Positions 46,722 to 58,115 of a stretch of 64,000 bases of DNA are shown in pieces. Positions within the stretch are counted from its first letter, which is position 1. Every line of letters starts with the position of its first letter. The notes beneath the pieces were generated by a model. The model was given only the letters and a program-made list of their open reading frames with translations. It was not told where the DNA came from and made no database searches. Source of the DNA: Chionoecetes opilio (lineage: Eukaryota; Arthropoda; Malacostraca; Decapoda; Majidae); assembly GCA_016584305.1 (NCBI GenBank), contig JACEEZ010013404.1, positions 7,501 to 71,500 on the forward strand. The letters run 5' to 3'. The position numbers and the translations under genes were made by a program.

Positions 46722-47294
46722 ATGTTGAATAAGCCAGCTGGCACTGCAGACTTGCACGTTGCACTGGCTGCCGCCATGAACCCAAGACAATGTGCTACGC
46801 TCCCCATCTTCCATGCTCTCACAGGGTGCGACACTGTGTCTTCTTTCGCTGGCAGAGGGAAGAAGACTGCCTGGGAGACTTGGAAAGTGTTCCCACAGGT
46901 GACTGATGCCTTTGAAGAACTCTTATGCATGCCAAGTGATGTGAGTGAGGAGTCAATGTCACTGCTGGAGCGCTTCGTTGTGCTGATGTATGACCGCACC
47001 AGTGACACCATGGAAGTGAACGATGCTAGGAAACAGCTCTTCGCACACAAGTCTAGGGCTCTAGAAAACATTCCCCCAACGCAGGCAGCACTCCAGCAGC
47101 ACATCAAGCGTGTATCTCTCCAGGGCAACTGCTGGAACCAAACTCTGGTCCTGAATCCAGAGTTACCGATCCCATCTGACTGGGGCTGGACAAAGGAGGC
47201 CTCTGGGTGGCAGCCTCTTTGGACGACACTGCCAGAGTGCACCAAGGCTGCACTCAAGTGCACTGCATTATGTGCATGTTCGGGAGACTGTTAG
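46722..47294 (+). pseudogene. HALTGCDT-type domain protein, C-terminal part
   Basis: 190-residue open frame: IFHALTGCDTVSSFAGRGKK, ERFVVLMYDRTSDTMEVNDA, NIPPTQAALQQHIKR, DWGWTKEASGWQPLWTTLPE and a C-terminal Cys cluster (CTALCACSGDC). From memory this matches a large uncharacterised family multiplied in invertebrate genomes and probably mobile; function unknown. The N-terminal part is missing, replaced by a LINE fragment at 46,712. Confidence 0.7.
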
Positions 47295-47877
47295 GTGCAA
47301 TCAGACACCTTTATATTTATGCGTCTATATGGATAATGTGTGGGTATTACATGTACCGGTATGTACTATACATGTGTCTGAGGTAACTGACCTCACTGTA
47401 CTTTAAGCTTATAGACTATGTTCAGTGCACATTGAAAATTAAGGTTGCACAGATGATCTTACAACACGATTTCATGCAAGCTGTTCTGGACACCACAATA
47501 ACCTAAATGTGTATTTCAATAAATTTGTTTTCTGAGGTCACTGACCTCATTTAAAGCACTTGTTCAGTCATGGTTGCATCCTGTGATTATGTATAAATAA
47601 GCTCTCCAGAAGATAAAGGGACCAACACATGGCAACATACCTTTGTAATGATTCCCAAAACAGACAAACTGCACCAGAATCGTGAAAAAATGACAATTTC
47701 AATGTAATTGAAGTCATTGACCTCTCACTATCCTCGAAGGTCAAATCTGACTTACCTCCCGATCTGAAAATGAACCTTATGGTATGTACTAACACTGGTA
47801 AACATTTCATGCTTTAGTCATAATTTGCACAATTGTTATGATTATCTGCTGCACTAATACTACTATTACATATACGC
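47295..47877. other. Spacer between two related domain fragments
   Basis: No recognised feature. GAGGT(A/C)A(A/C)TGACCTCA-type words near 47,380 and 47,535 may be weak repeats. Confidence 0.5.
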
Positions 47878-48533
47878 CGCGCGCTTGCTGAAAGTCGTGC
47901 TGAAGCTCTCCTTGGTTTTCATGCCATCAGTGGATGTGACACCACTGGACGGATATTCGGCAAGAGCAAGACTTCATGGTGGAACCCATTTCAACTCTGT
48001 GGTGATGATGTCATCGGTGCTCTTGGTCAGCTAGGAAGGGACCAAGAACCCTCACTGGGTGTACTAGATCGCTGTGAGGAACTGATCTGCAAGTTATTGA
48101 GTCCTAAGAGCGTTGATCTGACCACAGCAGCAGCACTTAGATGGTACCACTTCCGAGGTCTTAAAACCCAACAAGGCACAGAGAAATGACCACCTACTAA
48201 AGATTCACTTCATGAACATATTCGTCGCGCACATTATCAATGTATCATCTGGAGGCAGGCACTCAAACCATTTATGGATGTCGGCTCACCCACTGACTTA
48301 GGATGGAACATCAGTATACCAGGAGATTACATCCCAACACTCAGCAGAATTCTCTAGCTCCGGATTCTATCCTCCAGTTGGTCAGGTGTGGATGCACAAA
48401 AAGTCAATGCAGTGGTCGTTGTTCCTGCAGAGAACATGATATGCCATGTACGGAACTTTGCAAGTGTGATCCAAATGCTTGCAGAAACATAGATGTCACA
48501 GGGTCTGATGATGATGATTCTGACTCGGACTGA
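47878..48533 (+). pseudogene. Second HALTGCDT-type fragment with cysteine-rich tail
   Basis: Paralogous to 46,722-47,294 but diverged: GFHAISGCDTTGRIFGKSKT, LRWYHFRGLKTQQGTEK then a stop at 48,187, PPTKDSLHEHIRRAHYQCI, TDLGWNISIPGDY, another stop and a frameshift near 48,350, then a Cys-rich tail (VRCGCTKSQCSGRCSC, CTELCKCDPNAC) and an acidic end. The tail spacing suggests a zinc-binding CXC-like module. Two stops and a frameshift make it a pseudogene. Confidence 0.7.
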
Positions 48534-48640
48534 AAACTTGATGCAAGCACATCCAGCTCAACTAGGGTCTGTTCTCTAGAACTACATCTATATGTTTTAT
48601 CCTTATGTATGGAGAATATTTTGATATTGACATACTTTAA

Positions 48641-49332
48641 CCCTCTCACGCACGAAAAGTTTAATAAGTTTCTCCGTCCACTGCGACATCCGTCTTATGC
48701 TCCCTAAGGAGCCCCGCGAAATGGCCTGACTGCGGCGAATTATTTTTTTGTTATCAATTTCACTAACGTGTATTTTTTTTTCCTGGCATTATTATATATC
48801 ATTGGTTTTGCAAGAGATTATTCTGCCTTATGAAAGAAAAAATAATAAGAAATGCAAATAAATAGCGGAATTTACCGACTCCGAAAAAATATTGAATAAA
48901 GAGAAATAAGAAATACTTATGTTCACCACTTCGTAGCTCGAAACTTCCTGTGTCAACTTTTTATGGTTTATATGCCAATAAAAGCGGATTTGTATGAGGA
49001 TTCCATCGCTACCATTATAATTTCCATATGGCCAATATGACCAGCTCGGGACACGTTTTAAAGGGACGACAATCCGCGCTCACAGGCTGCCTGCTTAGTG
49101 GAAACTGAGACACAAACCCTTATCATTTCACATCCACTCACACGAGAGAGTTGACAATTAATTTATTTTATAGGTCTAGCTTGGATCTTTGACGCCAGAA
49201 AATTTTGACGCAATTCTGATAAATACTGTATTTTTGGCGAATTTTTAACTGTTTTTTGACGCAATTCGCGTCAAAAGCTCAGATTGCAGGCGGGCCCGTT
49301 TTGACGCGATCGCGTCACCGTGCGTGAGAGGG
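48641..49332. mobile_element. piggyBac-type non-autonomous element (692 bp)
   Basis: Ends CCCTCTCACGCACG and, inverted, CCCTCTCACGCACGG, flanked by TTAA (48,637-48,640, 49,333-49,336). Different family from the 206-bp MITE. No coding. Confidence 0.88.
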
Positions 49333-49584
49333 TTAAAAGCAAATATATATATTTGATTCAAAACAATTTTAATGTAATTTCACCCTGAAAATGTCCATGC
49401 AATTATAAACAAGTGAAAATAAATGTATTTGCAAGGCTTCACATTATCGAACATAAGAAAATATACAATGGTAAATACCCGAATATCGCACATCGGGTAT
49501 CGCTGATGTGGATTTTAATTGGAAACACTATTTACTTGGTGAAGGTGAGGTACAGAGGAAGCGTGTCGGTCTTTGGGCCCAGGG

Positions 49585-50417
49585 ATCAGTAGTAGCGTGT
49601 TTTCGCGACCGCTCTGGTGGCCCGGTCTGGACTGGACTAGTCCCGGGCGGCCACTGTTTTCGCGAGGCAGATTGAACCAGGCTGGAACGGACGAGACTGG
49701 GCCAGGCCAGCGAGCAGGACCACCTTGGACTAGTGTGGGGAGAACTGGCGCATGCGCACTACAGTCAGCGGGGAAGACGACCAGGAGCTTCTCGTGCTGC
49801 TGATAAGACATGAAACACCATGATGGCCGACCATAAGACTAAAGTAATTTCACGAAAAATTACAATATTCGCAATTTGCTGAAACAACATCTTGGGAAAT
49901 GAATGTACAACAATAGTGACCACTATAGTGGCCACTGCACTAATGTCACCAGGCGCCATATATTACGAATTTTAGCATCACTACAGACTTGTATGTGTCA
50001 CTGAAGACATGTACCGTAGCTATAGTGTTATGTAGATAATGTAAACTACGTACTGTGCACGTGATGTCATCTGTAGTGATGCTAAAACTCGTAATATATG
50101 CCCCCTGCGACATTATAGTTTAGTGGCGCCTATAGATAGTGTTATTAACGGTAAATTAAATTAAATTTCATCATTCATTTTTTCATAGTTATCCTTGCAA
50201 CTTGACTTCCCATTGAGAAGTCAAGTAAATAAAATGCGCGCTTTTTAAAAATGTGTGCATTTCTGCCCGGAGGACCACCCACTCGATCCCCCAGCCAATA
50301 GGAACGACGAATGGGACGGGGCCAGTCTCGATGTATTTTAGCGAGCATCAGTCCAGTCTGACCCGGCCTGGACTGGACTGGCCCAGAGTGGTGAACGTCA
50401 CGAAAACGCGCTTTAGG
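49585..50417. mobile_element. TIR element with GGCC-rich arms
   Basis: Left arm AGTAGCGTGTTTTCGCGACC through GGTCTGGACTGGACT, and the inverse right arm CCTGGACTGGACTGGCCCAG through CGAAAACGCGCTTTA. Arms are about 60 bp with mismatches. The interior includes CACTCGATCCCCCAGCCAAT, also seen at 53,730. TAG may be duplicated at the edges. Confidence 0.65.
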
Positions 50418-51479
50418 TCGAGGTGTCATGGCGTTACCATATATGCATTGGGTGTGTGAAGCTGTCTGTGGCTGAATACACCTAACCCCAAGTTTCAAAA
50501 ACCGTTGATAATCGCAATATAGTCTAATAAAGTGCTGACGCGACGTTAAACTTCATATAACTCACTATTTAGTTATTTAGTTGGTTTAGTAACTTTAGTT
50601 GCTATTTAGTTGGCATTGCTGTGCATAATGTTGATGAATATCACGTATTGGAGGGATAATAATTACTTTAACAACACCAATCACACATATTTTTGGGTCA
50701 AAACTGACTTCGAAAATGCAACAACCCCGCCTCCGTTCTCCATGCTTAAAAAATATCAAGAGGACATTACAGAAAATGCCAACATCACTTTCCATGCTCC
50801 CCATACCCCATGTTAGCTAAAAAATCATGTTGGCAAGAATCTATATGAAAATTTCACGAGCCTCAAATACATGACATAAAACCGTGTACTAATACCAACA
50901 TAATCAGGAAAGCGTGCAGATTCAGGAACCGTGCTGAGAAAAGTGTTACGATGAAAAATAGCTGAGCACTAAGGTGTTGAAGGAAAAAATGTGAGAAAAT
51001 GTTTATGCGCTACTTTATTTACCCGTCATTTTCGTATATTTGATATTATTGTTGCAAGTTTATGGTAATATGATGTAACATTTTCTCAGGCAGACGATGG
51101 TGGCCCCAGTGTTTTTTCAATATTAAATGGTGGTGACAGAAAACTGGTTGGGAATAAGGCGTGTGAAGCCAGATGGTCGCCGCGCTAGGCTGCGGGCGTC
51201 ACTCATCACAATACAGCGAGATGCGGGACTCGCTCTCTAGGTAATATAACTCTGTAGTGCTTACATTCACATTACTATGTAATAAGACGCAGTAGGTATA
51301 CTTAATAAAAACAATGACGGTGAGAAAAAAATGTACAAATAATGAAACTGAAGAGTTAAATCGACCGAGAGTATTTACGGCCGAATAAATCAGACACGAA
51401 AATCCCCGTCGGTGGGGTGAGCCAAGCAAGAGCTGGGAAGCTGTTCCCTGTCCGCGAGACTGGCAGAAATTAAGAAGAA
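50418..51479. other. No gene recognised
   Basis: Ordinary AT-rich sequence with short open frames that show no domain. Confidence 0.5.
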
Positions 51480-51905
51480 ACATAAGAACATAAAGAAGGT
51501 ACAAGAAGCCGTGAAACTTACACGTGGTAGTTCCTGTTACTTAACACTACCTACATCCACCTTGCGTCCCCATCCATGAAATTGTCCCTCCTTATAAAAC
51601 TCCCTAATGACTCCGCACTAACTACCTGATGACTGAGTCTATTCAAATCATTTACCACACTATTTATGAACCAGTTTCTCTCTATTATTTTTTATATATT
51701 AACGTTTTACCAGTTTGAATCCGTTACTCATTATTCTACCCTGGTTACTAGCCGTAAGAACTGTTCCTACATCGCCTTTATTGTATCCCTTTATACACTT
51801 GAAAACTATCATATCGCCCCTTACTCTACGCCTCATGAGTGAATGTAAATTTAACAGCTTCGATCTCCTCTCATAACTAAAATTACGCATCCCCTGTGTC
51901 ATTTT
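51480..51905 (-). pseudogene. CR1-like LINE, ORF2 tail and 3' end
   Basis: The minus strand reads [38 protein letters not shown], then the family 3' UTR to its terminus AAGAACATAAAGAAGGTACAA at 51,480. Confidence 0.85.
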
Positions 51906-51944
51906 AGTATTATATAGTATATTTACTCCTATATATATGTATTA

Positions 51945-52985
51945 ACATATAGGCTGTGTTTTTTCCGTAACTGTTCAGAAGCTGCGTTTTTTCTTGGTAA
52001 ATTACTGGAATGGACTCGGTCATCAGGTAGTTAGTGCGGAGTCAATAGGGAGTTTTAAAAGGAGGCTAGACTATTTCATGGATGGGGATGAAAGGTGGAT
52101 GTAGGTAGTGTTTAGTAACAGTAACTACCACGTGTAGGTCTGACGGCCTCTCGTAGCTTCCTTATTTTCTTATGTTTTTAATCAAACATGTTTTATGATG
52201 AGTTGAAGTCTATAAAAACGTACACTGCGGCTCCGTGCGTAGTGTTGCCAACGGCAACTCCATAAATATTGAAAGAAATACATCAATGGTTATCGTGGCC
52301 TTCAGTTCCTGAACTTATTATGTATAATATCTTTTGACAGGCCGCCAAAATAAGGACAAATTTACGTCCTTCTTGAGGTGGCGAAGGACAGAGTGCTCAA
52401 AAGAAGGACGTCTTTCCTAAAGAAGGACGTCTGGCCTCCCTACTGCGGTTTTCCTTGTATGTTCAGAGGCTGCATGTTTTCCTTGGTTGCTAAGAGACTG
52501 CATGCAATACAGGCTGCGCTTATTCCGGATCTGTTCACAGGCTGCCTTTTTTTCCTTGGTTATTCAAAAGCAGCGTTTATTCCTTGACTATTCAAATACA
52601 ACGTTTTTTTTCCTTTAGTTGTTCAGTGGCTGCGTTTTTTCCTTGGCTGCTAAGAGGCTGCGCTTATTCCGTAGCTGCCTTTTATCTTTGACTGTTCAAA
52701 GACTGCTTTTCTTTGGCTGTTCGGAGGCTGCCTTTTTTTCCTTGGTTATTCAAAAGCTGCGTTTATTCCTTGGTTATTCAGTGGCTGAGTTTCTTCCTTG
52801 GCTGTTCAGGGGCTACATTTTTCCTTGACTGCTTTGTGGCTGCCCTTTTCCCTTGGGTGTTCAGAGCTTGCTTTTTTTTTCTTTGGTTATTCACAGACTA
52901 CCTTTTTTTCTTAGGCTCTTTAGAGGCTGCCTTCTTCCTTGGTTGTTCAGAGGCTGTCTTTTTTTCCTTGGCTGTTAAGCGGTGC
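51945..52985. repeat. Degenerate minisatellite, interrupted by a LINE
   Basis: Units of about 30-40 bp around GTTCAGAGGCTGC(G/C)TTTTTTCCTTGG at 52,440-52,985. Two units also lie at 51,945-51,999, separated from the rest by the LINE at 52,000-52,175 and unique sequence. The Phe/Leu-rich open frames over it are artefacts. Confidence 0.8.
52000..52175 (+). mobile_element. CR1-like LINE 3' end
   Basis: From AAATTACTGGAATGGACTCG to CTTCCTTATTTTCTTATG. Inserted within the minisatellite and facing the copy at 51,480-51,905. Confidence 0.85.
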
Positions 52986-53285
52986 AGGAGGACTAAGATC
53001 CGGATCTTCAAGTCGCTTGTGAGTTGTGATCCGTCTTACTCTATGGTTGTGTGACATGGACACTAAATAGCGACTTAAAGAGGCGAATCGATGCCTTTGG
53101 TAATAAGTGTCTTCGCAGAATCATGGGGTATCGCTGGGATGATTACGTGTCAAATCAGCGATTGCACCGTGAAACTGAATCTAGGCCTATTACCTGCATA
53201 GTCCGTCAGCGCCAACTTCGGCTATATGGGGGCATGTGGCACGCTACCCTGAAACCGATCCTTCCCATCGGGTTGTATCTGTTGA
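52980..53285 (+). pseudogene. LINE D ORF2 C-terminal fragment
   Basis: RRTKIRIFKSLV, a frameshift, then TLNSDLKRRIDAFGNKCLRR, IMGYRWDDYVSNQRL and CIVRQRQLRLYG, as in 57,079-57,768. 5' and 3' truncated. Confidence 0.85.
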
Positions 53286-53459
53286 TTCATTTTTTATCAA
53301 CATAACAGAAAGTTCTGATAAATTTTCTGATTAAAAGTCAGAGAGGATTTGGCCTATTGGGGAAACCTCTATAAAAAAAAACCAGCACCTCGACTGTTAC
53401 CTCATGGGTGGTGTGGAACAAGTCAAAACAAGATCATTTTTAATGGAAGAAAATGTTGA

Positions 53460-53461
<2 letters not shown>

Positions 53462-53526
<65 letters not shown>
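53462..53526. repeat. (GA)n microsatellite
   Basis: About 32 units. Confidence 0.95.
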
Positions 53527-53530
<4 letters not shown>

Positions 53531-53704
53531 CGGGTGATAGAGTATTGTTTATAGTAGGTGGCGGGAGTGAAGTGGCAACACAGCTAGCGGTCAAACGTTT
53601 CAGGCGGCCACATCCAAAGTGACTCGATGAAATGGAAAGACTATAGGAGGATATTACGTTGAAGTCAAATTAATGACCCTTTGGTGTCTTGGTGGGGGGG
53701 GGGG

Positions 53705-53885
53705 TCAAGCTTGCAGGACGGTAGGACCGCCCACTCGATCCCCCCGCCAATAGGATTCATATGAACCACGAATGGGACGGGGCCAGTCTAGATGTGTTTT
53801 CGCGAGCATCAGACTCAGTGCAGCCTGAGCCTAAACCGTCCTAGACCGTCCTGGGAAACTTGGCGAAAAACGCTATTACTTTTGG
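53705..53885. mobile_element. Partial copy of the GGCC-rich TIR element
   Basis: ACGAATGGGACGGGGCCAGT through TTTTCGCGAGCATCAG matches 50,308-50,350. The left arm is missing. Confidence 0.65.
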
Positions 53886-54339
53886 TCGCATTAAATGTTC
53901 AAGCACGGTCCCGGAATCTGCAAAGTTTTCTGAGTAAGTATGTCGCTATAGGATACGTCTTAGTGTAAATATATCTATAGGCTCAAAATTGCCTGGGAAC
54001 ATGAACTGCTGAACCGCTGTAACATCTTGCAGCGTACCCGTAACTCTGTTATTAAGCCCGGGTCACCAAAAATGTTATAGAAGAAAAGTTATCAGGAAAA
54101 AAGAGAAACAGTAAGTGTTAGGTTAAAAAAAATAACGTTAGTTTTGAGAACCTCTTTTTGCAAATCTTACGAATACTATTATATTTTTTATTTATTTTTT
54201 GTGATGGAATGTGAAGTTACAGGTTTCTTTGGATTGGGTTCGTGTTAAATGCTAACCTTAAATAAGCAAATATTTTTAGCTTCTAGCCTGTATTTCAATT
54301 ATAGCTATAGAAAGGTAATGCTTATCCTCCAATCTCAAC

Positions 54340-55205
54340 AGAGTGCAAGACCTCACAAACAGCGGAATGGCTCGCTACGTTTGTGATCCTGACGGTGATG
54401 TTACTGCCAAGTACATCTCTGCAATAGCTCCACCCCATACACCTGGTCCTGTACCTGAGCAATGGACACATGATTTATCATGTGTTCACACCACATTTTC
54501 CTATGGCTGCATAGTACATTATCTTGTGCAGAGGAAAGTAAAGATATTACAGGCAGGTTCTGGTGATGAGGAAAACAGTACTGTTTGCCTTCCAGTTGCC
54601 CAGAAGCCACTCAGGAAAGGCTACAACTTCTTTGCTTCTGGACATGTTGATAAGATTAGGGCAAACTCATCTGAAATGGTTGTCCATACTGCTGCAAAAG
54701 TGCTGTCATCATACAAAGAAAAAGTGTATGACACCACAGTTGTCATTGAAAAGGCAAAAGGGCTATAGTTCATGCTGGCTGCAACTGTGTTGCTGGAAGA
54801 GGAGGCAAATGCAATCATGCTGCAGGATTACTATTTGCCCTGCTTGACTTTCGTCACTCATTGCAAAATGCCTCAGAATCTTGCACAAGCAAAGTCAACA
54901 ATGGCATAAGCCCCCGCGGAGAGCCAAGAGATATACACGGCCAACATTAGCAGGTATGTATAATGTATGTATATTTACTGGTAAATAGGCAATACCTATT
55001 TCTTACTGGCATGCTGCCAAGGGACTATCATTAAGCCAGTGGCACTTTGTTTCATGATTCATTAATCGAAATATTCCACTCAGGGAGACGGAAGCTGGAG
55101 AAGCATCAGTATGGAAGGATTCCAAAACGGAAAAAGGCTCTTGAGGGATTCCAGGAGTATGATGTCCTTCATCCGACCCATCACAACAGCATCGTGGACT
55201 GATGA
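54340..55205 (+). pseudogene. SWIM zinc-finger protein fragment
   Basis: An open frame at 54,343-54,768 (GYNFFASGHVDKIRANSSEM, KVYDTTVVIEKAKG) ends just before a SWIM motif that is intact in the next frame: GCNCVAGRGGKCNHAAGLLF (C-x-C ... C-x-H). A stop follows at about 54,940, next to a CAG/GTATGT donor-like site. A further piece reads GRRKLEKHQYGRIPKRKK and EYDVLHPT at about 55,085-55,200. From family knowledge this is the SWIM-domain protein class, often linked to YqaJ-type nucleases, expanded in invertebrates; function here unknown. The 1-nt frameshift indicates a pseudogene. A CTCAACAG acceptor-like site precedes 54,341. Confidence 0.65.
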
Positions 55206-55806
55206 AGGATTTCATGAAAATAAAGGAAGTTGACCACGATGATCATCCAGGTGCTCGACTCCAGCACTACCTCAGCGAGTGAAAATGATGTTCCCCATCC
55301 ATCCACTACGGCCATCACTCTCACTCCAGACGAGAGGGTACAACAGCTGCTGCAGGTAAGATGACACATGTTATGAACAGATGAGTTTAATATAATTAAA
55401 ATATTAAATATTGAACTGGCATTTCTTCTAATGAAATTGTAATAATCTCTAATAATGTTGTAAGTGTCCATTTATGTTACATCTTGTAGCCTAAATATGT
55501 CGCAGTAGTTACTGTAAGGAAGTGGTATAGTTAGTACATTTAATTTCGAACTTTTTAATGAAATGTTCTGCTTTTTATTTTTTTAACATGATGGTTTTTC
55601 CTCTTTTTCCTGCCAGCTGTTGTGCTGGAGAGCAGCCTTCCCTTGTTCTATCCTTTCCTCGCAAATGTAGAATAGTTTCCTTTATGGATGTTTGCAGACC
55701 AGATAAACTCCTATATGCTGACTGGCCTGTTGTCTGCCTATCCTAAGTCATGTTATATCCCTTTTTGCAATAATTATATTTGATACATACCCACTATTAC
55801 TTCAGT
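55206..55806. other. No gene recognised
   Basis: AT-rich spacer downstream of the SWIM fragment. Confidence 0.5.
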
Positions 55807-56875
55807 ATACATACTAATGGGGCGTTTGGGATAAGAAAACTACATACCACCAGAATTTTAATTTCCGAATTTGTTTTGTGGATCTCGGAGATTGTTCATA
55901 TACGAGTGGTTCATAAAATTCTTATGTACATATTTTTATAATTAATTTAAAGTTGGTTGCGTGCCTTATAATGAGGTAACAACATATTTTGTGAAGTTTT
56001 GTTGATGTGGCCATATACGTCAAGGGATGAATATATATCGGTTTTACATATGTGTATGTATATTTCTTGATCTATACTATTATTTGAATACTCCCAGTGG
56101 TCACCAGCAAAGGTATGAAAACAACAAATCAAGATATTCGTCAAAGAGATTACGTTCCCATCGAGAGAGACTACAGGCGCAAAGGAACAAATTTGGCACA
56201 GAAGGTTATGTTTCGTGTCTGAACTCATTATGCAAGAACTATTCACTATCTGAGAAACAAATAAGAGTTACTGTATGTCTAATGTATTTTTATTTACAGA
56301 TTATACGCGTAAAACTGCTTACATTTCACAATTACCAACCATTATAACCATTGCAAGAATATGTTATGTATAGAGTAAATAACGATCCGCACGACTAAGG
56401 AACTCTATTAATATTATTCCCTATATGAACTCACACCATCGTAAAGTCATAGATATTAGCTGTAAAGTCATATAAGCAGATTTATCTGCTGTTAAAAATT
56501 ACAGTATACGGTCTGGGTCTTGGTCTGGGCGGACTCTGGGCTTCTATTTCTTTTAATACCTTTGCTGGTGACCACTGAGAGTATTTAAATAAAACTATAG
56601 ATCAAGAAATATTTATAAACATGTGTAAAAACCGAAAAATATTCATCCCATGACGTATATGGCCACATCAACAAAACTTTACAAAATATGTTATTACCTC
56701 ATTATAAGGCACGAACCAACTTTAAATGAATTATAAGAATATGTACATAAGAATTTTATGAACAACCACTCGTATATTAGCAATCTCAGAGATCCACAAA
56801 ACAAATTCGGAAATAAAATTTTTGGCGGTATGTGGTACTTTTTTCCTTAGCCCAAAGGCCCCCATTGTGTATGTA
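55807..56875. mobile_element. Fold-back element with arms of about 320 bp
   Basis: The left arm (TACATACTAATGGGG through TCACCAGCAAAGGTAT, to about 56,122) is the inverse of the right arm (ATACCTTTGCTGGTGACCAC at about 56,558, to ATTGTGTATGTA). Arms match with scattered differences; the spacer of about 435 bp is AT-rich and non-coding. Confidence 0.88.
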
Positions 56876-57078
56876 CCAAACAAGCAAGTCTTTCACACAC
56901 GCATTTTCAAGCCCATGACCCATTAGTATACCTGCTCTGCTCTCCTTTCATTAACTCCACCTTTACACACTAACATTCCTCTTCATAATTTACCTCTTCT
57001 GGCCTGCTCTTATTAATTCCTCTCACATTCATGTACCCAGTCTCCATTTGATTTCACCTTCTTAACTAGCCCCTATCA

Positions 57079-57768
57079 TCAATCATTGGGGGCATACGCC
57101 GGGGGGCGCGTCGCCTCGCCCACCCTACGACTCCACTCCCGGGGGTCACCACGCGCGAGTCCCCATGCAGGCTCCTTTCCCATACCAAGCAGCTCTCGAC
57201 AAGAAACATCAACTTGCCCCAGCCACGAGCCTTGTGGGCGCCCCCTTTGCCTCCTCCACGCCGGGTTGTCTCTTACAGATACAACCCGATGGGAAGGATC
57301 GGTTTCAGGGTAGCGTGCCACATACCCATATAGTCGAAGTTGGCGCTGACGGACTATGCAGGTAATAAGCCTCGATTCAGTCTCACGGCGCAATCGTTGA
57401 TTTGACACGTAATCATCCCAGCGACACCCCATGATTCTGCGAAGACACTTATTACCAAAGACATCGATTCGTCTCTTCAAATCACTATTTAGTGTCCATG
57501 CTTCACAACCATAGAGTAAGACAGGAACCACAAGCGACTTGAAGATCCGGATCTTTGTCCTCCTGCACAGGTACCGACAACGCCAAATACTTCCACTGAG
57601 CGAGTCCATAACACCGTGGGCTATGCCAATCCGCCGTAAGAATTCTTGACGTGACCCGCCGTCATTATGGTCTGCGCTACCAAGGTATGTAAAACTTTCC
57701 AAGATCTCAATGTCCTCGCCGCACGCATGAACAGACTGTACAGTTTCATCTAGTAAGCCTCCAAACAC
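57079..57768 (-). pseudogene. LINE D ORF2 C-terminal domain
   Basis: Long open frame: VFGGLLDETVQSVHACGEDI region, ESFTYLGSADHNDGGSR, RRTKIRIFKSLVVPVLLYGC, RRIMGCRWDDYVSNQRL, and the end VGEATRPPAYAPND with a stop. This is the intact C-terminus of the family whose RT N-terminal half is at 46,196. A frameshift near 57,760 separates it from the upstream RT part. Confidence 0.88.
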
Positions 57769-58115
57769 CTGGACCTGGTCTTAAGCCAGGAGAGCTCAAG
57801 TCCCAAAGGCTTTGCCTCCTCGTGCAGCGCCTCGAGAGCCACCACCAGGACCTCCAGCAACTCAGCAAAGATTACTGCCTCATCGGCAAAAACAAGATCA
57901 GTGATCTTGGTGTTGCCGACGGATGCTCCACAATCACTTTGATCTACAACTTTGTCCAATACCCAGTCCATACAAGTGTTGAATAGTGATGGGGCAAGGA
58001 CGCACCCTTGCCTCACTTCTGTATTAACAGGAAAGAAGTTGGATACACCTGCCCCACACTTCACAGCACTCTCAGTCCCAGAATACAGACCAGTTATCAA
58101 ATCAATAGTCCTTGC
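57750..58115 (-). pseudogene. LINE D reverse transcriptase, palm part
   Basis: LYSGTESAVKCGAGVSNFFP, NTEVRQGCVLAPSLFNTCMD and TDLVFADEAVIFAE. The catalytic [FY]-x-D-D is FADE, so the second Asp is lost. 5'-truncated at 58,115. Confidence 0.88.

Noticed and set aside
52619..53054. Phe/Leu-rich membrane protein
   Set aside because: The hydrophobic frame is the T-rich minisatellite running into an unrelated LINE fragment.
53404..53622. Arg/Glu-rich coiled-coil protein
   Set aside because: GA dinucleotide repeat read through in one frame.
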